Shown here piece by piece: positions 11,726-22,534 of a stretch of DNA of 64,000 nt. The stretch is from Isoperla grammatica (lineage: Eukaryota > Arthropoda > Insecta > Plecoptera > Perlodidae). The stretch is from the NCBI GenBank assembly GCA_945910005.1, contig OX246739.1, positions 74,473,523 to 74,537,522 of the forward strand, read 5' to 3'. Position numbers and translations under genes: made by a program. Position 1 is the first letter of the stretch; each line of letters starts with the position of its first letter. A model generated the notes under the pieces. The model was not told the DNA's origin and did no database searches. It worked only from the letters and a program-made list of their open reading frames with translations.

Positions 11726-12176
11726 GAGCGGTGATCACGTGATGTCGTGTTCGAAGTAAAGAAGCCGCCATGGTCTAGTCTAGTGGGCTTTTCAAAATCT
11801 TGGTCGGCTCCCAAACTTGGGACACAGGGGTTTTCGTTTGGGACGCCAATACATTTTTGTTTTATACATATATTTTTTTTAAGTGTTGCACAAAAAACTG
11901 TATTATTTTTAAAGCCCATTCTTAGACGCGCGGGACAATACTCGTTCTTTCATCGGGAGACGTTTATATGTCGTGTACCATGCAACAAGTAAAACTACCT
12001 AAAATGTACGATTCACAACACCGGAGAAAAGGATTTCAAGGAATACTATTCGGGCACGGATGAAAGGTTGAAGACCACTGCTCCCTTTAGTGTATATTAT
12101 CTTTACACAACGGAAATGTATTTACGCTAAGACCAATATTAACGGACACACAAACGTGCAACTATATCGCCTAGGA

Positions 12177-12450
12177 GACAGACAGACAGACACAGACATA
12201 CATACATACATACATACATACATACATACATACAGACATATAGACAGATAGACAGACAGACAGACACAGACATACATACATACATACATACATACATACA
12301 GACATATAGACAGATAGACAGACAGACAGACACAGACATACATACATACATACATACATACATACATACAGACATATAGACAGATAGACAGACAGATGGA
12401 CAGACAGACAGTTAGACAGACAGACAGATAGACAGACAGACAGACACATT
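12177..12450. repeat. Nested GACA/CATA tetranucleotide array
   Basis: Blocks of (CATA)n and (CAGA)n alternate in a higher-order unit that begins CACAGACATACA and ends CAGATAGACAGACAGA. The unit starts at 12191, 12265 and 12331, giving periods of 74 and 66 bp that differ by the CATA count. The tail (12390-12450) is CAGA-rich with point changes. The three minus-strand frames (MYVCMYVC and LSVCLSV) are translations of the repeat. Confidence 0.95.
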
Positions 12451-13170
12451 GCGTGTATCCAATGTCGGAAAGAAATCAATCGTACGCATAACGCAACATT
12501 TCCAGGTCAGTTTCAAATGTTTCTAATTATTATATTATGCACCATTTCCCTGCGTAATTCAAAGAGAATAGGGAACGGCAGTCGGTTCTTGTAACATACT
12601 GAACCACCTACGTGACTTAGAAACTCCTGCGCAATCATCAAAATCAGACCAATCAGTATTAATTTCAACATGGTTCAAATGATCATTTGCAAATTGAAAA
12701 GCAATCAAAACAAATCGAATTTTCACTGAAATACACACATTACGTTACTGGATTACGCATTGTTGTTATTTTCTCATAATCTATATCCGTATTACAAATA
12801 AAAAGTAACAAAACAAAATTAGCTATCGGCAACGAACACATAATTACAGGAACTGATTTATCTTGCCGAAAAATAATCGGTGTTCGTGGCTTGACTGAAA
12901 CTATAATTCTGACCTGAAAAGTTCCCTTTCAGCTCTACAGGAACCCGTACGAAGTTGTTTTCTATTTGTTAAGAAATTAATAAGGGTTTGTCAAATGTCG
13001 CAGACAACGTTTACAAGGTTTGAAACATTTCCTAGAAACGCGAAGACGAGTTCGTAAAACTTTTGAAAAAGTACATTCGTTACAACAAAACCAATACATT
13101 GATTCTTCACGACCCGTTGTCTCACTGAATACCACGCTGAACTATCATCCTGAGGGTTGGGGTTCGATAC
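12451..13170. other. No recognised feature
   Basis: AT-rich. Only near the right edge does GGGGTTCGATACC (13159-13171) appear, a B-box-like motif directly before the family D tail. Confidence 0.5.
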
Positions 13171-13206
13171 CTGTTGCCTCGTACGACAGGCATAGCCACC
13201 CTTGAC
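13159..13206 (+). repeat. Family D tail fragment with B-box-like motif
   Basis: GTTGCCTCGTACGACAGGCA follows GGTTCGATACC. Related tails are at 45272-45312 and twice at 52488-52612. Confidence 0.6.
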
Positions 13207-13900
13207 CTACTCCAATCTCGGCTGGTTTTCCTAGTTCGGGCTACACAAGACGTTATAGCAATCAAGGTTTATTGTACATCTTGATTACAGTCTTTACACA
13301 TTTTGTAATTACACAGATGGTGTATTTATTACCTTAGTTAGATAATTTGGTGTTTTGCATCGTCACCGTCTGTGAACATACGTATCTAAACTGTTACATA
13401 GTTCCTTAGGATGCATAACGGTATAATGCTTGTAAAGGCAACCATGCATGTACATTAAAAAATAGCACACAATACAAAAATAATCATTGTTATTATGTTT
13501 TACGAGTTTGTAGTACCAAGCTTTCCAAGGGACAGATAGAAATCTGTAACTCATATGGTGCTTCCTTATGCTATGCCTTACGTAGACGAAACGACACATC
13601 AACAATGTAGACTACAGAAAATATGATACACATTGAAACGTATACGCTAAACAAATCTTCTAGTACCGCCCTAAATACGTTTCCAAAAAAAATTAATGAA
13701 GTAATACAAATTTCTACCAGAATGACATACTTAATGGTTATGAGGATTACTTCTCAAGCTATTAAATGTGTGACAACATATTCATGACTCTCACAATGTT
13801 TCAATTGAAATTAAAATACACACGTATCGGAACGTTTGTTCACAATTAAAGTACAACCATTCAACAATCTCAGCTATTATGTATGTATATATGTATACAT
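13207..13900. other. No recognised feature
   Basis: AT-rich with short ORFs only. GACGAAACGACACATCAAC near 13585 recurs as ACGAAACGACACATCAAC near 14649, a short direct repeat flanking the large inverted repeat at 13901-14608. Confidence 0.5.
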
Positions 13901-14608
13901 GACCACAAGGATTTTTTCCCTTACGCCTTGTAAAGTTTGCTATTTTTTCTGTATAATGTTATTTATGTTTATATAAGTATATTGTTTTTTGCATTTTTGT
14001 GGAGGATGTATTTTATTTTGGGAATAAAATGTTTATAAATGAAATTGAATTGAATTGAATCGCAGTGTTCTCATCGCAAACTAGATTTAGCATAAAACAT
14101 TGAAGCCTGAATATATATACACATGTGAAGTCTTGATTCCACCCAGCCAGACACGAAGCTTGACGCTGGTGACCCGATCAAACGACAAAACTACACTGAG
14201 CTAAGAACTGACTATTTCTTTACGGACGGAACAAGTTTTCGGTTTGCGGTTTCGCTCTGTTTGGTGCCTTGGTCTCCGAGTGAGACAAACTAATTAGTGG
14301 TCATTTCATGTGGGGCTGGACTTGAGTGATCACGTGACAGTGAGACTAAACACAGGGGCTGTTGCACACGACACCTACTCATGTGATGCTGGCGACACGT
14401 ATTGGGTGCGAGGCTTCAATGGTATGCTAAATCTAGTTGGCGACGGGAACACTGCGATTCAATTCAATTCAGTTTCATTTATAAACATTTTATTACCAAA
14501 ATAAAATAAATCCACCACAAAAATGCAAGAAACAATATGAACATAAATAACATTATACAGAAAAAATAGCAAACTTTATATGGCGTAAGGGTAAAAATCC
14601 TTGTGGTC
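13901..14608. repeat. Large inverted repeat, arms about 200 bp
   Basis: Left arm 13901-14108 and right arm 14411-14608 are reverse complements with roughly 90% identity by eye. The outer tips read GACCACAAGGATTTTT. Each arm contains an AATAAAATGTTTATAAATG segment and GAATT pentamers, like a retroelement 3' end, and the inversion continues past that tail for about 45 bp. About 300 bp of unrelated sequence lies between the arms. No target duplication is visible. It may be a foldback element or an inverted segmental duplication. Confidence 0.8.
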
Positions 14609-14700
14609 GGTTCGGGCTGACCAGTCACACATGAAGGCATTCTAACAAACGAAACGACACATCAACTTTATATATATACACACACACATATGTATTTATT

Positions 14701-14812
14701 GTTTGTTTTTTGGGTTTTTTCACATGAGTGATCGGATAGTAAAGTGTTCGACTCACCCAACAGAGTCGAACACTTTACTATCCGATCACTCGTGTGAAAC
14801 AAAACCCACAAA
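14701..14812. repeat. Strong hairpin, 35-bp stem and 8-base loop
   Basis: 14720-14754 and 14763-14797 are reverse complements with one mismatch, separated by ACCCAACA. Weaker pairing continues outward through GGGTTTT/AAAACCC and GTTTGTTTT/AACGAAC. No target duplication was seen. It could be a small MITE or a transcribed hairpin. Confidence 0.85.
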
Positions 14813-14865
14813 CGAACAATTAACATATATCCGCGAGAATATGAAAACCAAGTACTACATCAACT

Positions 14866-15458
14866 CAGTGGCGTAAAGGAGACCCCCGCCGCCCCCGCGA
14901 AGCGGGGGGGGGCCCGCTGTCTAGGGGGGCCCGGCTTGCCAGAAGTACAGATCTTGTTTTTTCGTCATCATATTTTAAAAGTTGTCAATTTGGACCTATT
15001 CTTCTCCGAGGCCATACGGGAAAGGAAATTGGAGGAGTGGGACAATTTTGGAAGGAATATATTTATAAAGACTTATGGGTGGATGAGGTTAGGGGGTTCC
15101 TCTTTCGGTCGTCTTACAATCGGCACTGCCTGTAAGCAACTATATTGAATCCTGAATATATCGAATCTTCCACGGGTCCGGACGGGGGACAACTATCATA
15201 TTATATCTTGTATCATTGTCCGATTCTGAAACGTGTTTACAGGCGTGTAAAACGTCATCAATGAAGAAAAAATTCGCCTTCGGCGAATTGACCTCCCCCC
15301 AGCTGGGACTTTCGCCCCAGATCCCCTACATGCTTAGGATGCTCAACCCCTCCCCACTGTGAATTCCTCGATACGCCACTGGCCCTCATGTTATTTCGTA
15401 CTGTTCTGTTCACAGTAGCAACATACCGAAAAGTAATGTTCAGACTTTAAAATACTTA

Positions 15459-15489
<31 letters not shown>

Positions 15490-15789
15490 TCGATGAGACC
15501 TCAAGGACAGTCTTAAAGCTCTCTCAGTATGCTCAGCATAGAGTGTGAACTGTGAGCAGATCAAGCAATTGAACATGGACGCCATAATTGACAGCTTGGC
15601 TCGCCAGTTACAAGAATGCTCGTCGCCGAGACCGCTTCTTGTGATATTAACAATTTTAAGATGATTGTATGGGGGGCTCAAGTAAAAGTTTATTTCGTTA
15701 TGTAATAGATTTGGCTCTTAATTAACCCCATATAGGGGCCCCGAAACGATTGTTGCGGGGGGGCCCGGGTGATTTGCGTTACGCCACTG
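14866..15789. mobile_element. hAT-type element with 8-bp duplication
   Basis: CATCAACT lies at 14858-14865 and 15790-15797, directly outside inverted ends CAGTGGCGTAA. These are the standard hAT features: an 8-bp duplication and a short terminal repeat starting CAG. The element is 924 bp. It carries G/C-rich blocks at both ends and a (TA)n at 15463-15489. A second hAT right end (GATACGCCACTGG, 15370-15382) lies inside, suggesting another copy or a rearrangement. No transposase domain is recognisable in its short ORFs (70 and 96 codons), so it is non-autonomous. Confidence 0.9.
15250..15382. mobile_element. Truncated hAT right end nested in the larger element
   Basis: The segment ATTCGCCTTCGGCGAAT ... 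CTCGATACGCCACTGG resembles the right end of the element at 40922-41404 (ATCGCCTTCGGTGCAG ... GCGTACGCCACTG). No matching left end or 8-bp duplication was found nearby, so it is a partial copy. Confidence 0.55.
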
Positions 15790-15989
15790 CATCAACTTCA
15801 ACTTCAGTTCGCGAAAACCTACAGAATAGCACATGTAAATACCTATAACTTAAAGTATCTTTCTCGGGAAGATTTGCCTCCAGTGGCAGTATTATTATTT
15901 TGCTTAAAATTCTACAAAATATACCGACACTACAACAGCCAGTAGCAAACATATTTCAACCCAATGGTAGCAAAGTATTAGTTCAAACA

Positions 15990-15990
<1 letters not shown>

Positions 15991-16044
<54 letters not shown>

Positions 16045-16071
16045 CCCCCCCCCCCCCCCCCCCCCCCCCCC
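15991..16071. repeat. 81-base poly-C tract
   Basis: C at every position except one T at 16042. It is by far the longest homopolymer here. The poly-proline ORF across it is meaningless. The G-rich strand could form G-quadruplexes. Exact length may be an assembly estimate. Confidence 0.95.
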
Positions 16072-16130
16072 ATAATTCACTCCGGTTGATAATGAACGAT
16101 TCTTGTGGTTTCACGTCTCTATTATTGCAT

Positions 16131-16164
16131 ATTATGCGTTGCATTATGCGTTGCATTATGCGTG
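16131..16164. repeat. ATTATGCGTTGC triplet tandem
   Basis: Three copies of a 12-base unit, slightly varied. Confidence 0.85.
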
Positions 16165-16902
16165 AATGAAAACGTAAATGAGTTCCACTTAAAACACCGT
16201 TACACATAATGTTTACATCAAAGACCTCTAAATAGTTGGTGTGTACACACTGACCATGAGAGAACCAACTGAGCCGTAAATATATGCCATTTTTCTGTGT
16301 GTATTTAGCATGGTACGTTGCTAAATTACTCGTAAAACGTTAGTTTGTGCGATCGTGGAATACGTAATTTAAATATAACTCCACACTACATTTGTTTTCA
16401 CTACCCGTCCCGTCATACAGTTTATTAGCAATTTGTTTATCAACATTGCAGTGTATACAAGCTGAGGGGTTAGCGTAGAGGTGTGTATGTGTGTACTATC
16501 ACATGATGTTTGTATTATGCTTGCTCACTGATTCATTCTACCCAGTTTAGTGTACGTAGTCGTTGCGTAACAACGTATATACACAGGTTGTTCGCTAAGC
16601 CAGCCAGCTACGTAGCTGGAAGAGGGCCATGCGCTATTCGCAACTAGTAATTGAGTAATTAGCTAATTCGTACGGGTTCTAATTCGTGTCCCGGCCCACT
16701 GGGTATAAACTACTCGACGAAACGAATTTCAATATGTGATTTCATTATTTTTTCTAATTTAAATGAAGGTGGAATTAAACGTGACATTTTTACGTTTCGT
16801 AATCACAAGTTGGCGAAATTGTTCTCTTAATTTCGCGATTCGTTGCGTTAATTAAATTCGTCGACTGTCAAAGTGTCCATTAGGGACAATAGCGAGACAC
16901 GG
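16165..16902. other. No recognised feature
   Basis: AT-rich. It contains one perfect 16-base palindrome CCAGCTACGTAGCTGG near 16604. No ORF or transposon end. Confidence 0.5.
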
Positions 16903-17152
16903 TTCAGTCGTTTCCACGACATGGTATGATATGACACGGTTCAGTCTTTAGTATGACATCGTATGATATGACACGGTTCAGTCTATTCAACGACATGGTA
17001 TGGTATGACATAGCATGATACGACATGCCATGATATGACAGCATGATACGACATGGTATGATATGACATAGCATGATACGACATAGTATGATACGACATG
17101 GTATACTATGACATAGCATGATACGACATGACATGATATGACAGGCTCTGGC
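16903..17152. repeat. Degenerate 10-bp minisatellite
   Basis: Decamers such as ATGATACGAC, ATGGTATGAT and ATGACATAGC repeat about 25 times. Early copies are interrupted by CACGGTTCAGTC three times. The 101-codon minus ORF is a product of this array. Confidence 0.85.
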
Positions 17153-17376
17153 ATCGATCAAACAAAAGTTTCTCCTACAGCGATTGTTTTGTATTTCATA
17201 TCGATGCAATTGGCGGCAAACTGAACTTAGTATGGTTGAGTTTGAGAATGTCGCCCGCGTCTCGATTAGTTTTGCTGTACTTAGTACGGTACTTACTTAT
17301 CTTGTTACTTAACAGTTTAACACAAATAATTTGATAAGCGCGGGAATTTGTTAATGTTTTTGAAGTTATTGAATAA

Positions 17377-17576
17377 CAACATTTTTGAGTGATGTGGGGC
17401 TATGATATTACCAACATCTACTTGTGTTCTAAAACAAGGATTACAAATGTGTTGTTTTGACAATTTGAAATATTTTTCAAATTGTCTATTTTAATAGAAA
17501 CACAATCAAGTATTGATCCTTATTTAGGAAATATCTGTAGATCTTGGCAATAGCCCCGCATAGTTTCAAAATGTTG
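17377..17576. mobile_element. Decayed hairpin element
   Basis: The halves are imperfect reverse complements. The tips are CAACATTTTTGAG on the left and rc CAACATTTTGAAA on the right, then GGGGCTAT in both arms. The centre, GACAATTTGAA/TTCAAATTGTC (17458-17486), is a perfect 11-bp stem. No target duplication was identified. Confidence 0.65.
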
Positions 17577-18126
17577 ATATTGAATGTTATTATTATGATA
17601 TTAGCAAACTACCCTATACATTCACACACGTTGCAAGCTAAGACTTTAAGTAAATCAGAATGTCATTGAAGGGAAATCTATATATTATCTACCGTCATTT
17701 CAGGAATTACAAAACTCCACATTACCAAGAATGTTAATTGCCAGTTTTCGCGCGCCCATCCACCGTGTTTCGTTTTTCACTTGGTTCGGCGAATGCTATA
17801 ATAATATGCGGTAGAGAAGGGAATGTGCTGGCTGTATCAACACCTTTTCTATACAAAACTACGAAGTCAATAGAAAGAGAAAAAACAACAAGAAAACATA
17901 AGTGAATTAACTATTTGATGCTTGGAATTGTTCCACAAGTAACGATAACAAAAACGTATTCTTTATAAAATAGTGTATATTAAAAAAGTGAAAAACTCAC
18001 TGAAAAGTTTGCTAAGTTCCGTAAACACGTCTCCAAGTTTGTTTTGCACCCCAGTTTCGTAAACATATTTTCCAAAGAAACGGTATTTACGAGAACTTGT
18101 TTATAGTATTCTTGGGTCGGACGATG
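17577..18126. other. No recognised feature
   Basis: AT-rich, with no ORF or repeat worth reporting. Confidence 0.5.
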
Positions 18127-18147
18127 CCCCCCCCCCCCCCCCCCCCC
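18127..18147. repeat. Poly-C tract, 21 C
   Basis: An uninterrupted run. Confidence 0.95.
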
Positions 18148-21100
18148 GTTGACCTTCATTTGTTTATGAGGTGAGCAGCTCATCACCGCTTGATTTCGCC
18201 GACAATATTTTTGTGCAAGTAGTAAAAATGGAAATTACCTACAATTTCGTTTGATACCAACTCGTGCAATCTGCATTATACTGCCGTGTAGTTTTCGTTT
18301 TATACGCCCACACATACAGTCTAATAACTTCAAACCTTTTAAAACATATGTCATAATATTGTACACCATGAGTGCACGCGTACAAATCTACAATTATTAC
18401 GGTTGACGTTTTTGGTGGACGCCATGGACCATGGTCATTGATGTTTCGACGATTCATACACATTAGTTTAATGCTTCCAGTAAATAATTTGTATACATTT
18501 GGTTTTTGGGACGTCCATTTAAAACATAACTCGTTGATTTAATCAATTAAGTAAACAATTTGAATTACGAATGAGGGTATTATACACCCTTTAATTATAA
18601 ATAGTATATGTCGGTATTTATATCACAGTAAATTATCCATGGGTGAAACAGTAAATGACGTAATCTCACAAGGAACGAGAAGGTGTCTCGTTATCTTCGG
18701 TACTTGGCATACGTGACAGGTGAGGCAAAGCTGCTGCACTCTTATAGTAGCAATACAATACATGGCACATCGGAGGTATTTTGTGTGTTTTAAGACATGT
18801 ACGGATTACCCGATATGTATAAAAAATAACGTAAAAATTGTGAACAATTTTACACTTTGTATCAAACATTTTTACCTATGAGTGTATACCTAGAACTAAT
18901 AGGTCTACATAGAAATATACAATAATTAATATCATATAGAAGGACTACAACTAAAACGAATACTAATGAGTAAAAAAATATTGTAATATTCACTCAGATA
19001 TATGGTAAATGGTGGACCATGATTCTCTAAAAACAAAGTTTCTGCATATGCCAGACTCATGCTTGATCTCGAATCAATTTTTGTCCACAACACCAGTAAC
19101 ACTTAAAGCATAAATTATAATAAAAACAGCATGCACATGTATGTTCCATATAAGCTAAGCTTTAAGCTACACATAAACCCTGCCTTTCCTAGATGTGTTC
19201 GTTGGCAAAGCACTGGTTGGAGCAAGTTATAAATCGAGGAAATTAAATTATCCAGAGTGCTCAAGAGGTCTGAGAGAAGACCCACGCAGTGATCTCTCTA
19301 GTTTTACCCCTTCCAACCCCTTCCCTTATAAATTATTATACCTTGGCGACGAAAGGATAATCCTTCCCGTTATATTCCGGTCTCTTCCCTGAATTGGGAA
19401 GAATTTTACCGGCTTGTGAATTAACTAGCGTTGAATATCGGGGGATAATACATTGATTTACGTTTACGAATGGATGATCATTGATCAGCTTCATTCATCG
19501 TCAACAACCTGAATGCGTGAGGAGGTGGGGGAGGGGGGGGGGGGGGCAGCGTCACACGAAACGGTCTTCTGACTACTGAGGGCATGAATTACGCAAGAGA
19601 GTTGATTTCCACAGAGAAATGGTACATCGTTGTTTATTCTGTACATTTGCATCAAATGTGTATCTTTTGAACGTGAATTGTTTTAGCATAACATGTATAG
19701 TAATGCAGATCGTGTTTCACCTAGGTTTAACAGTATGTGTTTGTTTATTGTTTACACATATTTATAGAATGTGTTTTTTGTCATTGTACTTTCTAAACAC
19801 ATAAATGACCTGCTAATATTTTAACAGCTCGTATTTAAAACACCAATGTAACAGATCGAGTTTTAAAACAGAATAAGTAACACCCCCAATTCTAAGATCA
19901 TTCTATACCACTATTGTATATCCCAATTGTTATACAAATTATAACAATACATTTTACATTGTGCTTGTTCTTCTCTTTTTGGTGTGTTCTGTACTTGAAA
20001 TGTATAGTCTGTCTGCTTGTACCTGGTTGCTTGTTTCACAAGGTATTACACTATTAGTAATTAGTATACAGAATATTATTTTCCTATTCGCCATACGAGA
20101 CTGAACCTTCCATGTGAATAGTTAATAGTTTTGAGCCAATCATTTTATTTTGATTACTGTATATAAACAAGTAGTAGGTCCGATGTATGCCCCGAATAAT
20201 AAACATTGTGAGAGAATTGCTGCACATGACGTGAACATTTGACAGTATTGTCGATCATTATAATTATGTATGCAATAGGTATTGTGTTCACGGGCTCCTG
20301 GTTCATGAAGGAGGGAAGCTAGACCCACTCGTGTCCAGGCTGAAATGCAATGTTGTTTATTCAGTAATAGATGTGTATTGCGTATGCTCTCATGTTAACT
20401 TGGTTTATGCCGTGATGTATATTACGTGAATGGGGTAGAGCTCAATAAAGCAATACGGTGTCAATTAAGCCAGAAGGCCGTAGGCTATAAAGCATGGAGG
20501 GTCTATCTGCCAATAAAAGCCGGTAACATGAGTGACTCGAACAAGGGGCCCGCATAAGTATCGACAGACTAATAAAGAGCCAGGAGCCTAAATGAATGAC
20601 GGCCCAGGACGTTTACAAGGCAAGAAGAGATCTGCGCGCGCAGTTTTGGATTGACGGTTCGACGTATTCCATAAATTTCAATTTCAAATCGTTGTTCTTT
20701 CCTTTTCTGCAATAACCAACAACACAAAGGCATACAAAAATTAACAAACAAGTCCACGTATAGGGTAAAAACCCTGTGTGCTGGCTGAGCAACTAAAAGT
20801 ATAATGAAATATTGTTCCAAAAAAGAGACAATAAATGAAATGCACGAAATATTGAGATTCTTCAATTGTTACCTGCTATTCAGGTTCTATATTATTTGTA
20901 CTGAGTTGCGCAATCAGAAAATGTATTTTTATCAGTGATCACCTATATATTTTAAGACTAACAATACAGCGATTGGAAACATCCTGTGAAACGTCGCCGA
21001 ATACGAAGCTATGTCCGTGTTGTGGTTGTGGATGGTATCCTGATTGCTTGAGTCAACAGAGGGCGTAGCCCTGTAGGCACGATTGATAATGCTTTGCAAG

Positions 21101-21236
21101 GTAAATATTTAAAATATTTATTGTTTGATTGTGTGCTCTTCCTGTAAGACCGAGGGTTCAAAACAACCCGATCCAGTATTCGTGCTAATATATATTAAAA
21201 ACTTCTTTCTGTAAGTTTTATCTTGAAGAAAGTTCG
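18148..21236. other. No recognised gene
   Basis: About 3 kb of AT-rich sequence. A G-rich run is at 19527-19546. ATTGTTATACAAATTATAAC near 19926 is a minor hairpin. ORFs do not exceed 98 codons and show no domain I recognise. Confidence 0.5.
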
Positions 21237-21335
21237 AGAACATTCTTTACTCTGGTTTGATGATCGTTTAGAATTTGGTTGAAAGAACGAAAACATTCCT
21301 TACTCTGGTTTGATGATCGTTTGGAATTTAGTTTC
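21237..21335. repeat. 53-bp direct duplication
   Basis: CATTCTTTACTCTGGTTTGA at 21241 recurs as CATTCCTTACTCTGGTTTGA at 21294, and the similarity continues through GATGATCGTTTRGAATTT. It is a recent tandem duplication. Confidence 0.85.
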
Positions 21336-21469
21336 TTGGAGGTCTTTGATGCTTTTTGCATACAACACTAATTGTTAGTCATCAAGACGATAAGTGAATA
21401 GTAGTTACCATTTCAAAGCTTTTTCGGGTGTCTGACTGAACTGTATTGAAAAGCCAGTTGGGAGGGAGA

Positions 21470-21486
21470 GGGGGGGGGGGGGGGGG
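21470..21486. repeat. Poly-G tract, 17 G
   Basis: An uninterrupted run. Confidence 0.95.
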
Positions 21487-21924
21487 TGGCAAGTGCCCTC
21501 TTGGCCCCTATTTGTGCCGACGCCCCTGACCAACAGGACAGTTTGAAATTGAGCGGGAAATATAAAAAACAAAACCAAAATGGGTGACATTGTGCACGAT
21601 CACCACATATAGTTGATGACATGGAGTCGGTATCACTTCAATAGAGCCTCGTCAGCTGTTCTGTTTTATTTACCGTTGTCATTATATTTTAATTTAAATA
21701 TAACAAAGGTTTTGTGGAATGCAATTACTTTCATGTAGTCAATTTACGCGATGATATCTTCTTGTCTCTCCTCGTTTACTGTTTCGGTTATTACTCGCCG
21801 ACCTGTCCTCTTTCTCCATTGTGGCTGTGTAGCATTCCTTCTGTCACTTCTTCTGAACGTCTAGCTGTACAATCTACCTCACTAAGACCACTTCTTTTAT
21901 TTTATGTTATCATTATTTTTATTA

Positions 21925-21998
<74 letters not shown>
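21925..21998. repeat. ATT trinucleotide microsatellite
   Basis: About 24 copies of ATT. The poly-isoleucine ORF is an artefact of it. Confidence 0.95.
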
Positions 21999-22033
21999 TT
22001 ATTTTTAGTTTTATTATTTTTTATTTATTTTAC

Positions 22034-22110
22034 GATGACGTACTCAACAGCCATGGGTCATACGTTGACCGAATCAGATCCGTAACACGACGCCGGGGTT
22101 GCCATAAGAG
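22034..22110 (+). repeat. Family D middle fragment
   Basis: GACCGAATCAGATCCGTAAC and CCATAAGAGGAA correspond to GTCCGAATCAGATCC and TCATAAGGGGAA at 52355-52400. A run of 20 G follows at 22132-22151. Confidence 0.6.
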
Positions 22111-22131
22111 GAAATAAAATTATTTTGGGAA

Positions 22132-22151
22132 GGGGGGGGGGGGGGGGGGGG
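22132..22151. repeat. Poly-G tract, 20 G
   Basis: An uninterrupted run directly after the family D fragment. Confidence 0.95.
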
Positions 22152-22304
22152 AGGGTTATAGGCAAGGGTAGTGGGCGTTTAAATCGCATCAATGACAATG
22201 AGAAGAGAGATAAACCAAAAAAATGGGAAGCGTGAAAAAGATCATTATGCATGTGAGTGGTCACAATCATTAGTGCAATGTATCTGTGCCATCACCATTG
22301 GCAC

Positions 22305-22344
22305 TAACCTAACCTAACCTAACCTAACCTAACCTAATCTAACT
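22305..22344. repeat. Short interstitial TAACC array
   Basis: Six perfect copies of TAACC followed by TAATC and TAACT. TTAGG/CCTAA is the usual arthropod telomere unit. An internal array this short may be a relic, or chance microsatellite growth. Confidence 0.8.
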
Positions 22345-22438
22345 GCATAGCATGGACAGGTAGAGGACTACTCGCTTTTACGTTTTGGCACAATTTTGAG
22401 CACTTGAGGGTGGCGCGGTTGTCAGGGTCCCGTATAGT

Positions 22439-22534
22439 ACGAGAGCCCTCTTTGCGGGCACCGGTCACCACGAGCAGAGACCCCCCTGGAAGCGCTGATT
22501 GGCGCGCTATTCATTATGACGCCCCCCCCCCCCC
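22439..22534 (-). repeat. Family C dispersed repeat, copy 1
   Basis: The minus strand reads GTGGTGACCGGTGCCCGCAA then AGAGGGCTCTCGT, nearly identical to 27134-27165 and 36492-36525. A CCAATCA motif and a C13 run lie at the other side. The repeat's class is unknown. Confidence 0.7.

Noticed and set aside
12122..12479. Cys/Tyr-rich and Leu/Ser/Val/Cys-rich minus-strand ORFs
   Set aside because: Direct translation of GACA/CATA microsatellite.
15382..15789. A complete second hAT element nested inside 14866-15789
   Set aside because: Only a right end is present; no left end or duplicated octamer was found.
15900..16207. Poly-proline and poly-glycine ORFs
   Set aside because: Created by the 81-base C tract.
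21714..22085. 123-codon ORF with a poly-isoleucine stretch
   Set aside because: Most of it is the ATT microsatellite; the rest shows no domain.
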